Assembly (NCBI RefSeq): GCF_900091415.1
Contig: NZ_FMHU01000002.1
Coordinates: forward strand, 1,922,001 to 1,986,000
DNA from: Micromonospora inyonensis
GTDB lineage: Bacteria; Actinomycetota; Actinomycetes; Mycobacteriales; Micromonosporaceae
Direction of reading: 5' to 3'
DNA: 64,000 nt
Shown here: positions 8,628-17,347 of the stretch, piece by piece
Position numbering within the stretch: the stretch's first letter is position 1
How the letters are laid out: each line of letters begins with the position of its first letter
The notes under the pieces: generated by a model
What the model saw: only the letters and a program-made list of their open reading frames with translations
Told to the model about the DNA's origin: nothing
The model's database searches: none
Made by a program: the position numbers and the translations under genes

Positions 8628-8658
8628 ACAGCCCTCCACGCTTCCAGGGGATTGACAC

Positions 8659-8862
8659 TCCTCGATGTACCTGTACGCGTGGAAAGCCGGCCTGAAGACC
8701 GCCTACTACCTGCGCTCGCGCCCCGCGACGCGCATCCAGCAGGCCACCGTCTCCGTCGCCCCCGCAGCCGCGAAGACACCCGCCGCCACGCTTGCCGTCG
8801 CCGACGACGGGGCGCTGGCCTGCTCCATCGAGAACCCGGAATCCTGCGAGGCCTGCCAGTGA
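8659..8862 (+). pseudogene. nrdA: Ribonucleotide reductase alpha chain, C-terminal remnant
   Basis: Only about the last 66 residues survive. They match the class Ia NrdA C-terminus: YAWKAGLKTAYYLRSRPATR and the ending ENPESCEACQ, whose C-E-A-C pair is the thioredoxin/glutaredoxin-reducible tail. Some 700 or more upstream residues, with the active-site cysteines and allosteric domain, are absent; the sequence begins directly at the IS3 end. The stop overlaps the nrdB start (GTGA), preserving the original operon spacing. Confidence 0.88.
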
Positions 8863-9908
8863 CCACCATTCCCGAAACCCGCACCGCACCGGCGCCCGCC
8901 GTCGAGCGCCAGATGCTGCTCGACCCCGGCATGGACCTCACGCTACGGCCGATGCGCTACCCGCACTTCTTCGACCGGTTCAAGGACGCCATCAAGAACA
9001 CCTGGACCGTCGAGGAAGTCGACCTGCACAACGACCTCGCCGACCTGGAGAAGCTCACCCCGGCCGAGCGGCACCTCGTCAGCCGCCTGGTCGCGTTCTT
9101 CGCCACCGGCGACACCATCGTCGCCAACAACCTCGTGCTCAACCTCTACCAGCACGTCAACTCGCCCGAGGGCCGCCTCTACCTGTCCCGGCAGCTGTTC
9201 GAAGAGGCCGTGCACGTCCAGTTCTACCTGAACCTGCTCGACACCTACGTCGCGGACGAGCGGGAGCGGTTCGCGGCGTTCGCCGCGATCGACAACATCC
9301 CCTCGATCGCCCGCAAGGCCGAGTTCTGTTTCCGGTGGATCGACTCGATCTTCGAGCTGCGCGAGCTCAAGACCCGCGAGGACCGGCGGGCGTTCCTGCT
9401 CAACCTGATCTGCTTCGCCGCCTGCATCGAAGGGCTGTTCTTCTACGGCGCCTTCGCCTACGTCTACTACCTGCGCTCGCGCGGGCTGCTGCACGGGCTC
9501 GCCTCCGGCACCAACTGGGTGTTCCGCGACGAGAGCATGCACATGGCGTTCGCGTTCGACGTCGTCGACACCGTCCGGCGGGAGGAACCCGACCTGTTCG
9601 ACGCGCAGATGCAGCAGCAGGTCCGCGACATGCTCGCCGAAGCCGTCGAGTGCGAGTTGCAGTTCGCCGCCGACCTGCTCGAACAAGGAGTCTCCGGAAT
9701 GTCGCTCACGGACATGCGCGAGTACCTGCAACACGTCGCGGACCGGCGCCTCGCCGTGCTCGGCATCGAGCCGATCTACGGCAGCAAGAACCCGTTCGCG
9801 TTCATGGAGCTGCAGGACGTGCAGGAGCTGTCCAACTTCTTCGAGCGTCGCGTCGCCGCATACCAGGTCGGGGTCACCGGCTCGGTGAGCTTCGACGACG
9901 AGTTCTAG
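8859..9908 (+). CDS. nrdB: Ribonucleotide reductase class Ia beta subunit
   Basis: A 349-residue diiron-tyrosyl radical subunit of dNTP synthesis. Metal ligands are visible as Asp85 (ATGD), Glu116 and His119 (EEAVH), Glu191 (CIEG), Glu225 and His228 (RDESMH). The radical tyrosine is Tyr123, four residues after the first ligand histidine, so this is the classical Tyr-radical type. It starts with GTG overlapping the nrdA stop. It is structurally intact but its partner gene is cut away, so it needs an NrdA encoded elsewhere or is redundant. The original nrdAB promoter has been replaced by IS3 sequence. Confidence 0.93.
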   Translation: MTTIPETRTAPAPAVERQMLLDPGMDLTLRPMRYPHFFDRFKDAIKNTWTVEEVDLHNDLADLEKLTPAERHLVSRLVAFFATGDTIVANNLVLNLYQHVNSPEGRLYLSRQLFEEAVHVQFYLNLLDTYVADERERFAAFAAIDNIPSIARKAEFCFRWIDSIFELRELKTREDRRAFLLNLICFAACIEGLFFYGAFAYVYYLRSRGLLHGLASGTNWVFRDESMHMAFAFDVVDTVRREEPDLFDAQMQQQVRDMLAEAVECELQFAADLLEQGVSGMSLTDMREYLQHVADRRLAVLGIEPIYGSKNPFAFMELQDVQELSNFFERRVAAYQVGVTGSVSFDDEF

Positions 9909-9925
9909 CTAGGATTCCCCGCAGT

Positions 9926-10097
9926 GCTGGTTCGCGCGGCCGTCAGGCCGCGCGTCGTAAGAGGGAACCCGGTGCGAGACCGGGACTGCCCCGCAGCGGT
10001 GAGTGGGAACGAAAACCGTCATCAAGCACTGGGCGCGAGCCTGGGAAGCGACGGCCGGTAGGCGCGAGCACGACGCCCACGAGTCCGAAGACCTGCC
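9926..10097 (+). ncRNA. Cobalamin riboswitch upstream of metE
   Basis: Characteristic AdoCbl-aptamer segments occur in order: the P3-like GAGGGAACCCGGTGCGAGAC, then CTGCCCCGCAGCGGTGAGTG, the core GGGAACGA, AAGCACTGGG (B12-box region), CGACGGCCGGTAGGCGCGAG, and the closing GAGTCCGAAGACCTGCC. Known biology: B12 binding shuts off the B12-independent methionine synthase MetE, the gene directly downstream. It lies 17 bp after the nrdB stop. Confidence 0.93.
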
Positions 10098-10151
10098 CGC
10101 ACTGCGCACGCGACCGCGTGCGCCGCCGACGGCCTCTCGGGAGGGCCGGGC

Positions 10152-10174
10152 GGAAGGCCGGCGACGGCCTTTCC
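10152..10174 (+). promoter_or_regulatory. Expression-platform hairpin of the riboswitch
   Basis: GGAAGGCCG and CGGCCTTTCC form a nearly perfect stem with a GCGA loop, ending about 45 bp before the metE start. Pyrimidine-rich TCCCCTGCCCTTCC just downstream can also pair with the metE ribosome binding site GAGGGAAGGGA. Either an attenuator or ribosome-site occlusion is possible; the sequence does not decide. Confidence 0.45.
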
Positions 10175-10219
10175 CCTGCCCTTCCGTGCCGTCGGGCACA
10201 TCGAGGGAAGGGAACACCC

Positions 10220-11686
10220 GTGAGTTTCGGCACCAGCACCGTGCTCGGCTACCCGCGCATCGGCGGCAACCGCGAACTGAAGAAGGCCGTCGAGGCGTAC
10301 TGGGCCGGGCGCATCGACGCCGCCGCCCTGGAATCGACCGCGGCCGGCCTGCGCACGCAGGTGTGGCAGACGCTGCGCGACGCCCGCCTCGACGCCATCC
10401 CGTCGAACACGTTCTCCTACTACGACCACGTCCTCGACACCGCCGTCGCCGTCGGCGCGGTCCCGGCCCGGTTCCGTCGACTCGGCCTGCCCGAGCTGGA
10501 CACCTACTTCGCGATGGCCCGCGGCGTCGACGCCGAACCTGCGCTCGAGCTGACGAAGTGGTTCGCCACCAACTACCACTACCTCGTGCCCGAGATCGAC
10601 GCCGACACCGAGTTCGCCCCGAACCCGGCCAAGGCCTTGCGTGAGTACGGCGAAGCCCGTGCGCTCGGCGTCACCACCCGGCCGGTGCTCGTCGGCCCGG
10701 CCACGTTCCTGTTGCTGGCCAAGGGCGCCGACCCGTTCGCCCGGCTGGACGACCTGGTCGAAACCTACGCCTCGCTGCTCGCCGACCTGGCGCGGGCCGG
10801 CGTCGGGTGGGTCCAACTCGATGAGCCCGCCTACGTCGCCGACCGCACTCCCGCCCAGATCGACGCGCTGCGCCGCGCGTACACCCGCCTCGGCGAACGG
10901 GAGCAGCGGCCGCAGATCTTCGTCGCCACCTACTTCGGCGAGCTCGGCGACGCCCTGCCCGCCCTGCTCGCCACACCGGTCGAGGCGATCGGCCTCGACC
11001 TGGTCGCCGGCCCCGGCAACCTCAAGCGGCTCGCCGGCGCCGGACCGCTGCGCGGCAAGACGATCGTCGGTGGCCTGGTGGACGGGCACAACGTCTGGCG
11101 CACCGACCTGCGCGCCGCCGCGGTCACCGGTGCCACCGTCGCCGGCCTTGCCGACCATGTGGCCGTGTCCACGTCTTGTTCGCTGCTGCACGTCCCGGTC
11201 GACCTGACCGCGGAGACCCGCCTCGACCCGCAGTTGCGGGAGCGGCTGGCGTTCGCCCGGCAGAAGGTCGACGAGGTGGTGCTGCTCGGCCGCGCCCTGC
11301 GCGACGGCACCGCCGACCTGCCCGCCCCGCTGCCGCCCATCCCGGCGGCGTGGCGGCAGGACGACGTCCGCGCCCGCCTGGCCGCCCTGCGGCCCACCGA
11401 CCGGCAACGCGGCGACTACGCCGACCGGGCCGCAAAGCAGCAGGAACGACTGCGGCTGCCGGAGCTGCCCACCACCACGATCGGGTCCTTCCCGCAGACC
11501 GCCGAGTTGCGCAAGGCCCGCGCCGACCTGCGCGCCGGCAGCCTCGACCAGGCCGGCTACACCGAACGGATGCGCGCCGAGATCGAGCACGTGATCCGGC
11601 TGCAGGAACAGCTCGGCCTGGACGTTCTGGTGCACGGCGAGCCCGAGCGCAACGACGGGAGTTGCCCCCTGATCCTGGACACTTGA
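10220..11686 (+). pseudogene. metE: Cobalamin-independent methionine synthase, truncated by IS3
   Basis: About 478 residues of MetE are present, from MSFGTSTVLGYPRIGGNREL to LDVLVHGEPERND. They cover the N-terminal barrel, the linker and the start of the C-terminal barrel (TTTIGSFPQT). The family is about 755-770 residues; the zinc ligands and most of the homocysteine-binding C-terminal barrel are gone. After ERND the frame runs through the IS3 terminal repeat to TGA at 11686. The ribosome binding site GAAGGGAAC precedes GTG 10220. The product should be inactive even though riboswitch and start are intact. Confidence 0.92.
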
Positions 11687-11730
11687 GCCTTGGATCGTGA
11701 TGGTCCGGGGAGATCAGGAGTTCCTGACAG

Positions 11731-12033
11731 ATGGTGATGAAGCACTACCCGGCGGAGTTCAAGGCCGATGCGGTCGCGTTGTACCGGTCTCGGCCGGGGG
11801 CGACGATCGCGCAGATCGCGGAGGATCTCGGGGTCAATCGGGAGACGTTGCGTAGTTGGGTCCGCGCCGATGATCAGCGTCGGGGCGTGGTGGCCGAGCC
11901 GGCGGGGCCGCGGGCGGCCGGCTCGGTGCAGGACGAGAACGCCGCGTTGCGGCGGCGGGTCCGCGAGTTGGAGGAGGAACGGGACATTCTGCGGAAGGCG
12001 GCCCGGTATTTCGCCGGGGAGACGCGCTGGTGA
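11731..12033 (+). CDS. IS3-family transposase OrfA
   Basis: A 100-residue protein with an N-terminal helix-turn-helix (GATIAQIAEDLGVNRETLRSW) and a C-terminal heptad segment (LRRRVRELEEERDILRKAARY). The residues KHYPAEFKADAVALY are typical of this subgroup. GGAG lies 10 bases before the ATG; the second ATG at 11737 is an alternative start. It overlaps orfB by 4 bp. Confidence 0.87.
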   Translation: MVMKHYPAEFKADAVALYRSRPGATIAQIAEDLGVNRETLRSWVRADDQRRGVVAEPAGPRAAGSVQDENAALRRRVRELEEERDILRKAARYFAGETRW

Positions 12034-12933
12034 ACCGCTTCCAGTTCGTCGCCGACCACCAGGCACGCTACGGCGTGAAGCGGTTGTGTCAGATCATTGG
12101 GGTGTCCCGCTCGAGCTTCTACTACTGGCGCGCGGCCGCAGAAACGCGGGCCGCGCGGGAGGCCGCGGATGCGGCTCTCGTGGGTCGGATCCGGGCTGTG
12201 CACACGGCTCACGACGGCACCTACGGAGCACCACGGATCACCGCCGAACTTCGGGATGCCGGCCTGGCGGTCAACCGGAAGCGGGTCGCCCGGGTGATGC
12301 GCCGCTTCGGCGTGCAGGGTCTACGACTGCGCCGACGAACGCGGACGACGATGCCGGACCCGGCCGCGACGAAGGCCCCTGACCTGATCGGCCGGGACTT
12401 CACCGCCTGCGCGCCGAACCAGCGCTACGTCGGCGACATCACCTACCTACCAGTCGGTGACCGTGGCTTCCTCTACCTGGCCACCGTCATCGATCTGCAC
12501 TCCCGGCGCCTCGCGGGCTGGGCGATCGCCGATCACATGCGCACCGACCTGGTCATCGATGCCCCTCCACGCCGCGCAGCGCACCCGGGGCACCCTGAAA
12601 GGGGCGATCATGCACACGGACCACGGAGCCCAGTACACCTCCCGGGCCTTCGCCGAGGCCTGCACCACGGCCGGGGTGCGGCAGTCGATGAGCGCGGTCG
12701 GCAGCTCCGCCGACAACGCCGCCGCGGAGTCGTTCAACGCCACCCTCAAACGCGAGACCCTCCAAGGTCGCCGCGCCTTCACCGACGAACGCGAAGCACG
12801 ACTGACCACGTTCCGGTGGCTACACCGCTACAACACCGTCCGACGCCACTCCCGGCTCGGACAGCAATCCCCGATCACCTACGAGAAGAAGAACCCCCGG
12901 CCAGCACCAGATACGCTGGCCCCGGCCGCATAA
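12030..12933 (+). pseudogene. IS3-family transposase OrfB, frameshifted
   Basis: The first half reads intact from GTG 12030 through CAPNQRYVGDITYLPVGDRG, which holds the first catalytic Asp, to MRTDLVID at about 12560. There GATGCCCCTCC carries one extra C and the frame is lost. The remainder continues in the +1 frame from 12561 with IMHTDHGAQYTSRAF (second Asp), NAAAESFNATLKRE (Glu) and RYNTVRRHSRLGQ, ending at TAA 12931-12933. It is a homopolymer indel, either real decay or a sequencing error. Confidence 0.85.
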
Positions 12934-12960
12934 ACCCATGTCCAGGATCAGGGGTCAAGC

Positions 12961-13393
12961 TCCGACCGGTGGGTGAACCGGTCTCCGGACACCATGCTGG
13001 ACACGTTCCACTGGTACCGCGGCGAGGCGTTCGACCTCGTCGTCGAGGACCTGCTGGCGTTCCCGGCCGAGCGCGGCGTCATCGCGGAGGGCTTCCGACT
13101 TCTGCCGGAACTTGTCGCACCCCTGCTGGCCGAGCCCCGACGCGCCGTCTGGCTGCTCCCGACACCGGATTTCCGCCGAGCGGCGTTCGACAGCCGCGGT
13201 GGCCTGTGGCAGATCGCCGGCCGGACCAGCGACCCCGAACGCCGCTCGGCGCAACCTGTTGGAACGAGACCGGTTGTTCACCGAGCGCCTCGACGCCACA
13301 GTGACCAGCCTGCGCCTGCCGGTCATCCGCGTCGACCCGCAGACAACCGAGGACGACCTCGCAGCCCAGGTCGCCGAGTCGCTCGGTCTCTGA
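12961..13393 (+). pseudogene. 3' remnant of a P-loop/adenylate-kinase-like protein, frameshifted
   Basis: Coding sequence starts abruptly at the IS3 right end with DRWVNRSPDTMLDTFHWYRG. It continues with VIAEGFRLLPELVAPLL and AVWLLPTPDFRRAAFDSRG, then shifts frame near 13243 to NLLERDRLFTERLDATV and IRVDPQTTEDDLAAQVAESL. The pattern resembles the C-terminal half of a kinase-like P-loop protein family of actinomycetes; the Walker A half is missing. Family assignment is from memory and moderate. It is not related to metE on the other side of the IS. Confidence 0.5.
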
Positions 13394-13482
13394 CCGTGCG
13401 CCGCCACGAACGGCGGACTGGTCGCCGGTCAGGACGCCTGTGGCAGAGCCTGTGACCTGGGGCCGCCCGTAGCGTGGGGCAC

Positions 13483-13950
13483 ATGCTCTCCCTCTCCTGC
13501 GTCAACGGTCTGTCCCGGCACTTCACCCCGGACAGTCTGCGCGAGTACCTCCTCGCCCGCGCCACCCGCGTCGACACCGGCTGCCTCATCGTCCGCGGCT
13601 ACGGCAGCCGGCGCGGGGTCCACCAGAAGGTCGCCGGCCGGGCCTGGGCACACATCGCCGCGTACGCCGTGTTCGTCGGCGACTACGACCCGGACCTCGA
13701 GGTCGACCACACCTGCGGTGTCGCGGACTGTATCGAGCCGGCCCACCTGCGGCAGGTCACGCGCGCGGAGAACTGCCGGGACCGGATCCGCCCGCCGCGC
13801 TGCCGCAACGGGCACGAGCGAGAGCTCGACCCCGTCACCGGCACGTACCGCCAGGTGTGTCGCGCGTGCAACCGGGAAGCCCAGCGCCGCTGGCGGCAAC
13901 GGCAGGCCGACGAGGTCACCCAGGCCCGCGTCGCACACGGACACGGGTAG
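13483..13950 (+). CDS. HNH endonuclease-like protein
   Basis: A 155-residue protein. The HNH core is LEVDHTCGVADCIEPAHLRQ followed by RAENCR: the first His in the VDH step, the Asn replaced by the usual CxxxxC-EPAHL arrangement, and the last His in AHL. A second zinc-like cluster C-R-N-G-H then C-R-A-C follows near residues 109-130, and the tail is Arg/Gln-rich. Such small HNH proteins are common in prophage remnants and mobile DNA of actinomycetes. ATG 13483 is used; GTG 13474 is also in frame. No obvious operon partner. Confidence 0.8.
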   Translation: MLSLSCVNGLSRHFTPDSLREYLLARATRVDTGCLIVRGYGSRRGVHQKVAGRAWAHIAAYAVFVGDYDPDLEVDHTCGVADCIEPAHLRQVTRAENCRDRIRPPRCRNGHERELDPVTGTYRQVCRACNREAQRRWRQRQADEVTQARVAHGHG

Positions 13951-14072
13951 TGGCCTGTGTGCTGCAGCGGCCTTCCCGGGCACCGATGCGACCCGGATAC
14001 AACAGAGCAAAGCCTTATGCACCTTAACTGACATTATGATGTGCACCCGATATGCCCCATTCGCCAGGCTCT

Positions 14073-14106
14073 ATTATCGGAATTCCTTTACCGGTAATAC
14101 GATAAT
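14073..14106. other. AT-rich palindromic island upstream of the defence cluster
   Basis: The 13951-14448 gap has no gene with GC-biased codons. Within it, ATTATCG (14073-14079) and CGATAAT (14100-14106) are inverted, and a 10-bp perfect palindrome TTACCGGTAA sits at 14088-14097. The stretch 14030-14110 is much more AT-rich than its surroundings, suggesting a foreign junction, a protein-binding site or a promoter region. Confidence 0.4.
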
Positions 14107-14156
14107 CCGCCGACGTTGGACGCGACGGCGTCGGCCATCGGTGATCGGTGATGTCA

Positions 14157-14228
14157 GTTCTCAGCGGACCTGGCAGGGTCTCAGGCGACCTGTCGGTAGA
14201 GGTGGCGGAGTCTCAGTCGATCTGACGG
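14157..14228 (+). repeat. Three imperfect ~20-bp direct repeats
   Basis: GTTCTCAGCGGACCTGGCAG (from 14157), GGTCTCAGGCGACCTGTCGG (from 14177) and AGTCTCAGTCGATCTGACGG (from 14209) share TCTCAG--GA-CTG-C-G with start spacings of 20 and 32 bp. Arrays of 20-22 bp repeats are typical of transposase-binding sites at Tn7-like or Tn5053-like ends, and a Tn7-like gene block lies 9 kb downstream. The link is inference. Confidence 0.4.
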
Positions 14229-14448
14229 ACGCAGTTGATGCGAGATGCGGTCGCGCGGTAGGCCCGTCCGACTGGGGAGAGCGTCTATTCGACTGTCGTG
14301 AGTTCCAACCAAAGGACGGCGAAGGGTCCCACTCATGGCGTCAGCCGGTTGACCAGCGGTGTCTTCGATTGAGCTGGAAACTAGGACTCAACGGACAAGC
14401 AGGAAGACCCATCTAAGGGCGTCTGGGCCCGACGATAGAGTCCGATGT

Positions 14449-15421
14449 ATGCGCAGACGGCGGGTACGGCGCAGCCGGCCCCATCTCATCCTCTGCTGGG
14501 AGCCGAGCCCGGTGCCAGGCGTGCCCGGGCCGGGGGCCGGGGAGCCTCAGCCCGGTGAGCGGATCGGCCCGCACCTACTGGACGGATTCACCCAGGCACT
14601 CAAGCCCCGATCGCGCGGTGACCTAGCCACCACCCTGATCGAAGGGTTCTTCGGCGATCACGGCCAAGGGTTCCGGTTGCGCGCCGGGTGGGTGCTCGGA
14701 CCGCAGATCAGCGCTACCGCCACCCGCCTCGGTGCCGGGCACCGGCAACCGCTGACCGAGCTGGCCGGTTGGCGGGCGCTGTCAGAGATCGCCGACGAGG
14801 TTCGGCATATGATGCGCACGATCGCCGTACGGCACGACCCAGGCTTCTGGTATGCGCTGCTTGTAAGGGCACAGCCGCTCATGATCGCCTGGCTGGGCAA
14901 CGTGGCAATGCTCGCTCTACCAGCGATCGGCTCGGCCGTGTTTTCGTCCCCGCGGAAGTCCACCCTGGCCGGCTTTCTAACCGCGCCGTGGCGGGTTCCG
15001 CCGAGCGTGATGACCGAGCTCGACCAGCTGATCTATCTGGGACTGGTCCTGTCGAACATCGAGATCGCCAAACGCCGCGTCGGCAAAGGCCAAGAAGTCG
15101 CCCTGGCCCACGTAGGGCTGTTCCACGCCTTGTTCGACCCTGGTACCGAGGTCGCCGCAGCGATCGATCTATTCGACGAGCGGGTCGCGGCCGCCCACCA
15201 CGGGCCCGCCGCCGCGCTCGGCGCGTACGGCACGGCGCTGGCGCCGCTGACCGCGCAGTGGCCGATGATCGTCTGGGGCTCGCTGATCAATCAGCCGGCG
15301 CTGCACGGTCCGCTGCTGCGGCAGGCACTACGCGACTGGGACCCGGTGTTCCCAATGCTCACCGACCTCAAGCAGACGGTCCCCGCAGCGTTCCTGCCCG
15401 GCAGTTTTGGGCTCACCGGCG
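14449..15421 (+). pseudogene. 5' part of an IS-split PD-(D/E)XK nuclease-family gene
   Basis: About 324 residues up to the IS1182 insertion. ATG 14449 is chosen because codons before it lack the GC-third-position bias seen after it; an upstream in-frame GTG at 14361 region exists. The segment is helix-rich with no catalytic motif: a Pro-rich N-terminus, then LTELAGWRALSEIADEVRHM, a hydrophobic PLMIAWLGNVAMLALPAIGS, and LHGPLLRQALRDWDPVF. Joining the two halves across one copy of the 8-bp duplication gives LTG-EAQAVAVFLKAYSD in frame, so the parent protein was about 595 residues. The N-terminal family is not recognised. Confidence 0.7.
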
Positions 15422-17339
15422 ATCCTGGTGGTTAATTCGCGACGCGCCGGTCGGGGTGACGGCCCCGGGCCGTAGTGTGGGTGATGGTGTCGGTTCGCTG
15501 CCGGTGTTTCTCCCTTCGTCCCGGCTGCGGGATGGGGATTGTGGTGTCTGTGCAGCCCGCGCCGTGGCCGGAGCCGGACCGGCGGATCGCGGCGGCGATC
15601 GCGGCGAAGTATCGGGGTCGGCGTGCCCGGCCGTTGGCGGTGCAGATCCGTGACCGGCTGGGTGAATGGCTGCATGATGCGGACTTCGTCGCGGCGTTCG
15701 GGGTTCGTGGCCGGCCGGGTTGGTCGCCGTCGCGGTTGGCGCTGGTGACGGTGTTGCAGCGGGTGGAGAATCTCACTGACCGGCAAGCGGCCGAGGCGGC
15801 GCGTAACCGGCTGGACTGGCAGTATCTGCTCGGTCTGCCGTTGGACGATCCAGGGTTCGACCACACGGTGCTGGCCGAGTTCCGCACCAGGGTGGCCGAC
15901 GCCGGTCTGGAACACCTCGTGCTGGACGCGTTGCTGACCCGGCTGGCCGAGGCTGGTCTGCTCTCCGCTGGCGGCAAGCAGCGCACCGATTCCACACATG
16001 TCGCCGCGGCGGTGGCCGCGCTCAACCGTCTGGAACTGGTCGGGGAAAGCATCCGGGCGGCTTTGGAGGCCCTGGCCGCGGCGCATCCACAGTGGCTGGC
16101 CGGGCGGATCTGCGTGCCGGATTTCGCCGATCGTTATGGCAGCCCGATGACCGGTTGGCGGCCGCCGGTCTCGCAGGCCAAACGCGACGCACTGGCGATC
16201 GTCTACGCCCGCGACGGCTACCGGCTGCTGGAGGCGGTCCACGACCAGCACGCACCGGCCTGGCTGGCCCAGATACCGGCGGTGGACGTGCTGCGCCAGG
16301 TACTGGTGCAGCACTACACCCGCACGGTCACCAGTCGCGGGCGGGAGGTGATTACCCGGCGGGAGAAAGCGCCTGAGGGCGACGGTCTCCCGCCCGGCCA
16401 TATCCGCATCGCTTCCCCGTACGACACCGATGCCCGGTGGGGTGTCAAACGAGAAGAGTTCTGGCTGGGCTACAAACTGCACGTCACCGAGACCTGCGAC
16501 GACGCTGCGCCGTGCGGCTGCCGACAGCCCGGCGGGCACACCCCGGCAGGGCGACCGGGGCGCACCGGCGACAGGCACGAGGCCGCCTGCCCACAGCTAC
16601 GGCCGAACCTGATCACGCATGTAGCCACCACCGACGCGACCGTGACCGACAACCGGATGACCGAACCCATCCACGACGCCCTCGCCGATATGAGCCTCAC
16701 CCCCGGCCGGCACTACCTCGACTCCGGCTACCTGTCCGCCGCGCTCGTGGTCTCCGAACTCGCCCGGCACGGCATCACGCTGATCGCCCGTTGCTGGCCG
16801 ACTGTTCCGCCCAGGCCCGCGCCGGCAAGGGCTACGCCCGCGCCGACTTCACCATCGACTACGACACGCGCACCGTGACCTGCCCACAAGGCAGAAAGGC
16901 CACCTCCTGGACACCGTGCACCCAGTACGGCAAGCCCGCCATCGTGGCCACCTTCGCTACCAGCGACTGCGGCCCCTGCCCCGCCCGGACCCTATGCACC
17001 ACCGGAAGACGACGACAACTGTCCCTACTACCCCGGGAACTGGCCGAGGCCCAGACCACCATCCGGGCCGCCGAACACACCCTCGGCTTCCAAGCCGACT
17101 ACGCCCGCCGTGCCGGAGTGGAAGGCACCATCCACCAAGCCATCTCCCACGGCGCCCGCCGCGCCCGCTACCGCGGACTACCCAAGACCCGCCTCGACCA
17201 CATCTTCATGGCCTGCGCCCTCAACCTGCTCCGCCTCGAAGCCTTCTGGAACGGAACACCACTGGACCGACGAAGAACCAGCCACCTCTCACGCCTCGAA
17301 CTCGGCCTCGCTGCATGACCCGTAATTAACCACCAGGAT
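15422..17339. mobile_element. IS1182-family element with 8-bp target duplication
   Basis: Sixteen-base perfect terminal repeats (ATCCTGGTGGTTAATT at 15422 and its complement ending at 17339) are flanked by CACCGGCG at 15414-15421 and 17340-17347. The duplication is perfect, so this is a clean and fairly recent insertion into a coding sequence. Only a frameshifted transposase gene is inside. Confidence 0.93.
15541..17318 (+). pseudogene. IS1182-family transposase, frameshifted
   Basis: The N-terminal DUF772/InsH-like half reads from GTG 15541/15544 (VSVQPAPWPEP) through LALVTVLQRVENLTDRQAAE and the first DDE segment (RTDSTHVAAAVAALNRLELV) to GYKLHVTETC and ARHGITLIA near 16785. One base is then missing in ATCGCCCGTTGC. 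The C-terminal half continues in another frame with LLADCSAQARAGKGYARADF, the Cys-rich CGPCPARTLCT and KTRLDHIFMACALNLLRLEA, ending at 17318. The element is therefore probably not autonomous unless the indel is a sequencing error. Confidence 0.85.
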
Positions 17340-17347
17340 CACCGGCG

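Larger units (their letters stand above)
7394..8658. mobile_element. IS3-family element (first copy), at a deletion junction
   Basis: Imperfect terminal repeats are visible: the left end reads TGAGGTTCCCCCGATAGTG and the right end, complemented, TGTCAATCCCCTGGAAGCG; both continue with TGGAGG. It carries overlapping orfA and orfB. The left flank is the IS630 terminal repeat and the right flank is the middle of nrdA, with no target-site duplication. The element therefore sits at a junction left by a deletion or recombination, not at a simple insertion. Confidence 0.8.
11662..12958. mobile_element. IS3-family element (second, different copy), at a deletion junction
   Basis: Terminal repeats read TTGCCCCCTGATCCTGGACA on the left and, complemented, TTGACCCCTGATCCTGGACA on the right. 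Inside are orfA and a frameshifted orfB. The left flank is metE and the right flank is an unrelated kinase-like gene in mid-sequence; no target duplication is seen. As with the first IS3 copy, the flanks appear to have been brought together by deletion. Confidence 0.85.

Noticed and set aside
8792..11686. A 964-residue frame spanning nrdB and metE
   Set aside because: Only its 3' part (from 10220) is MetE; the 5' part is out of frame with nrdB and runs through the riboswitch.
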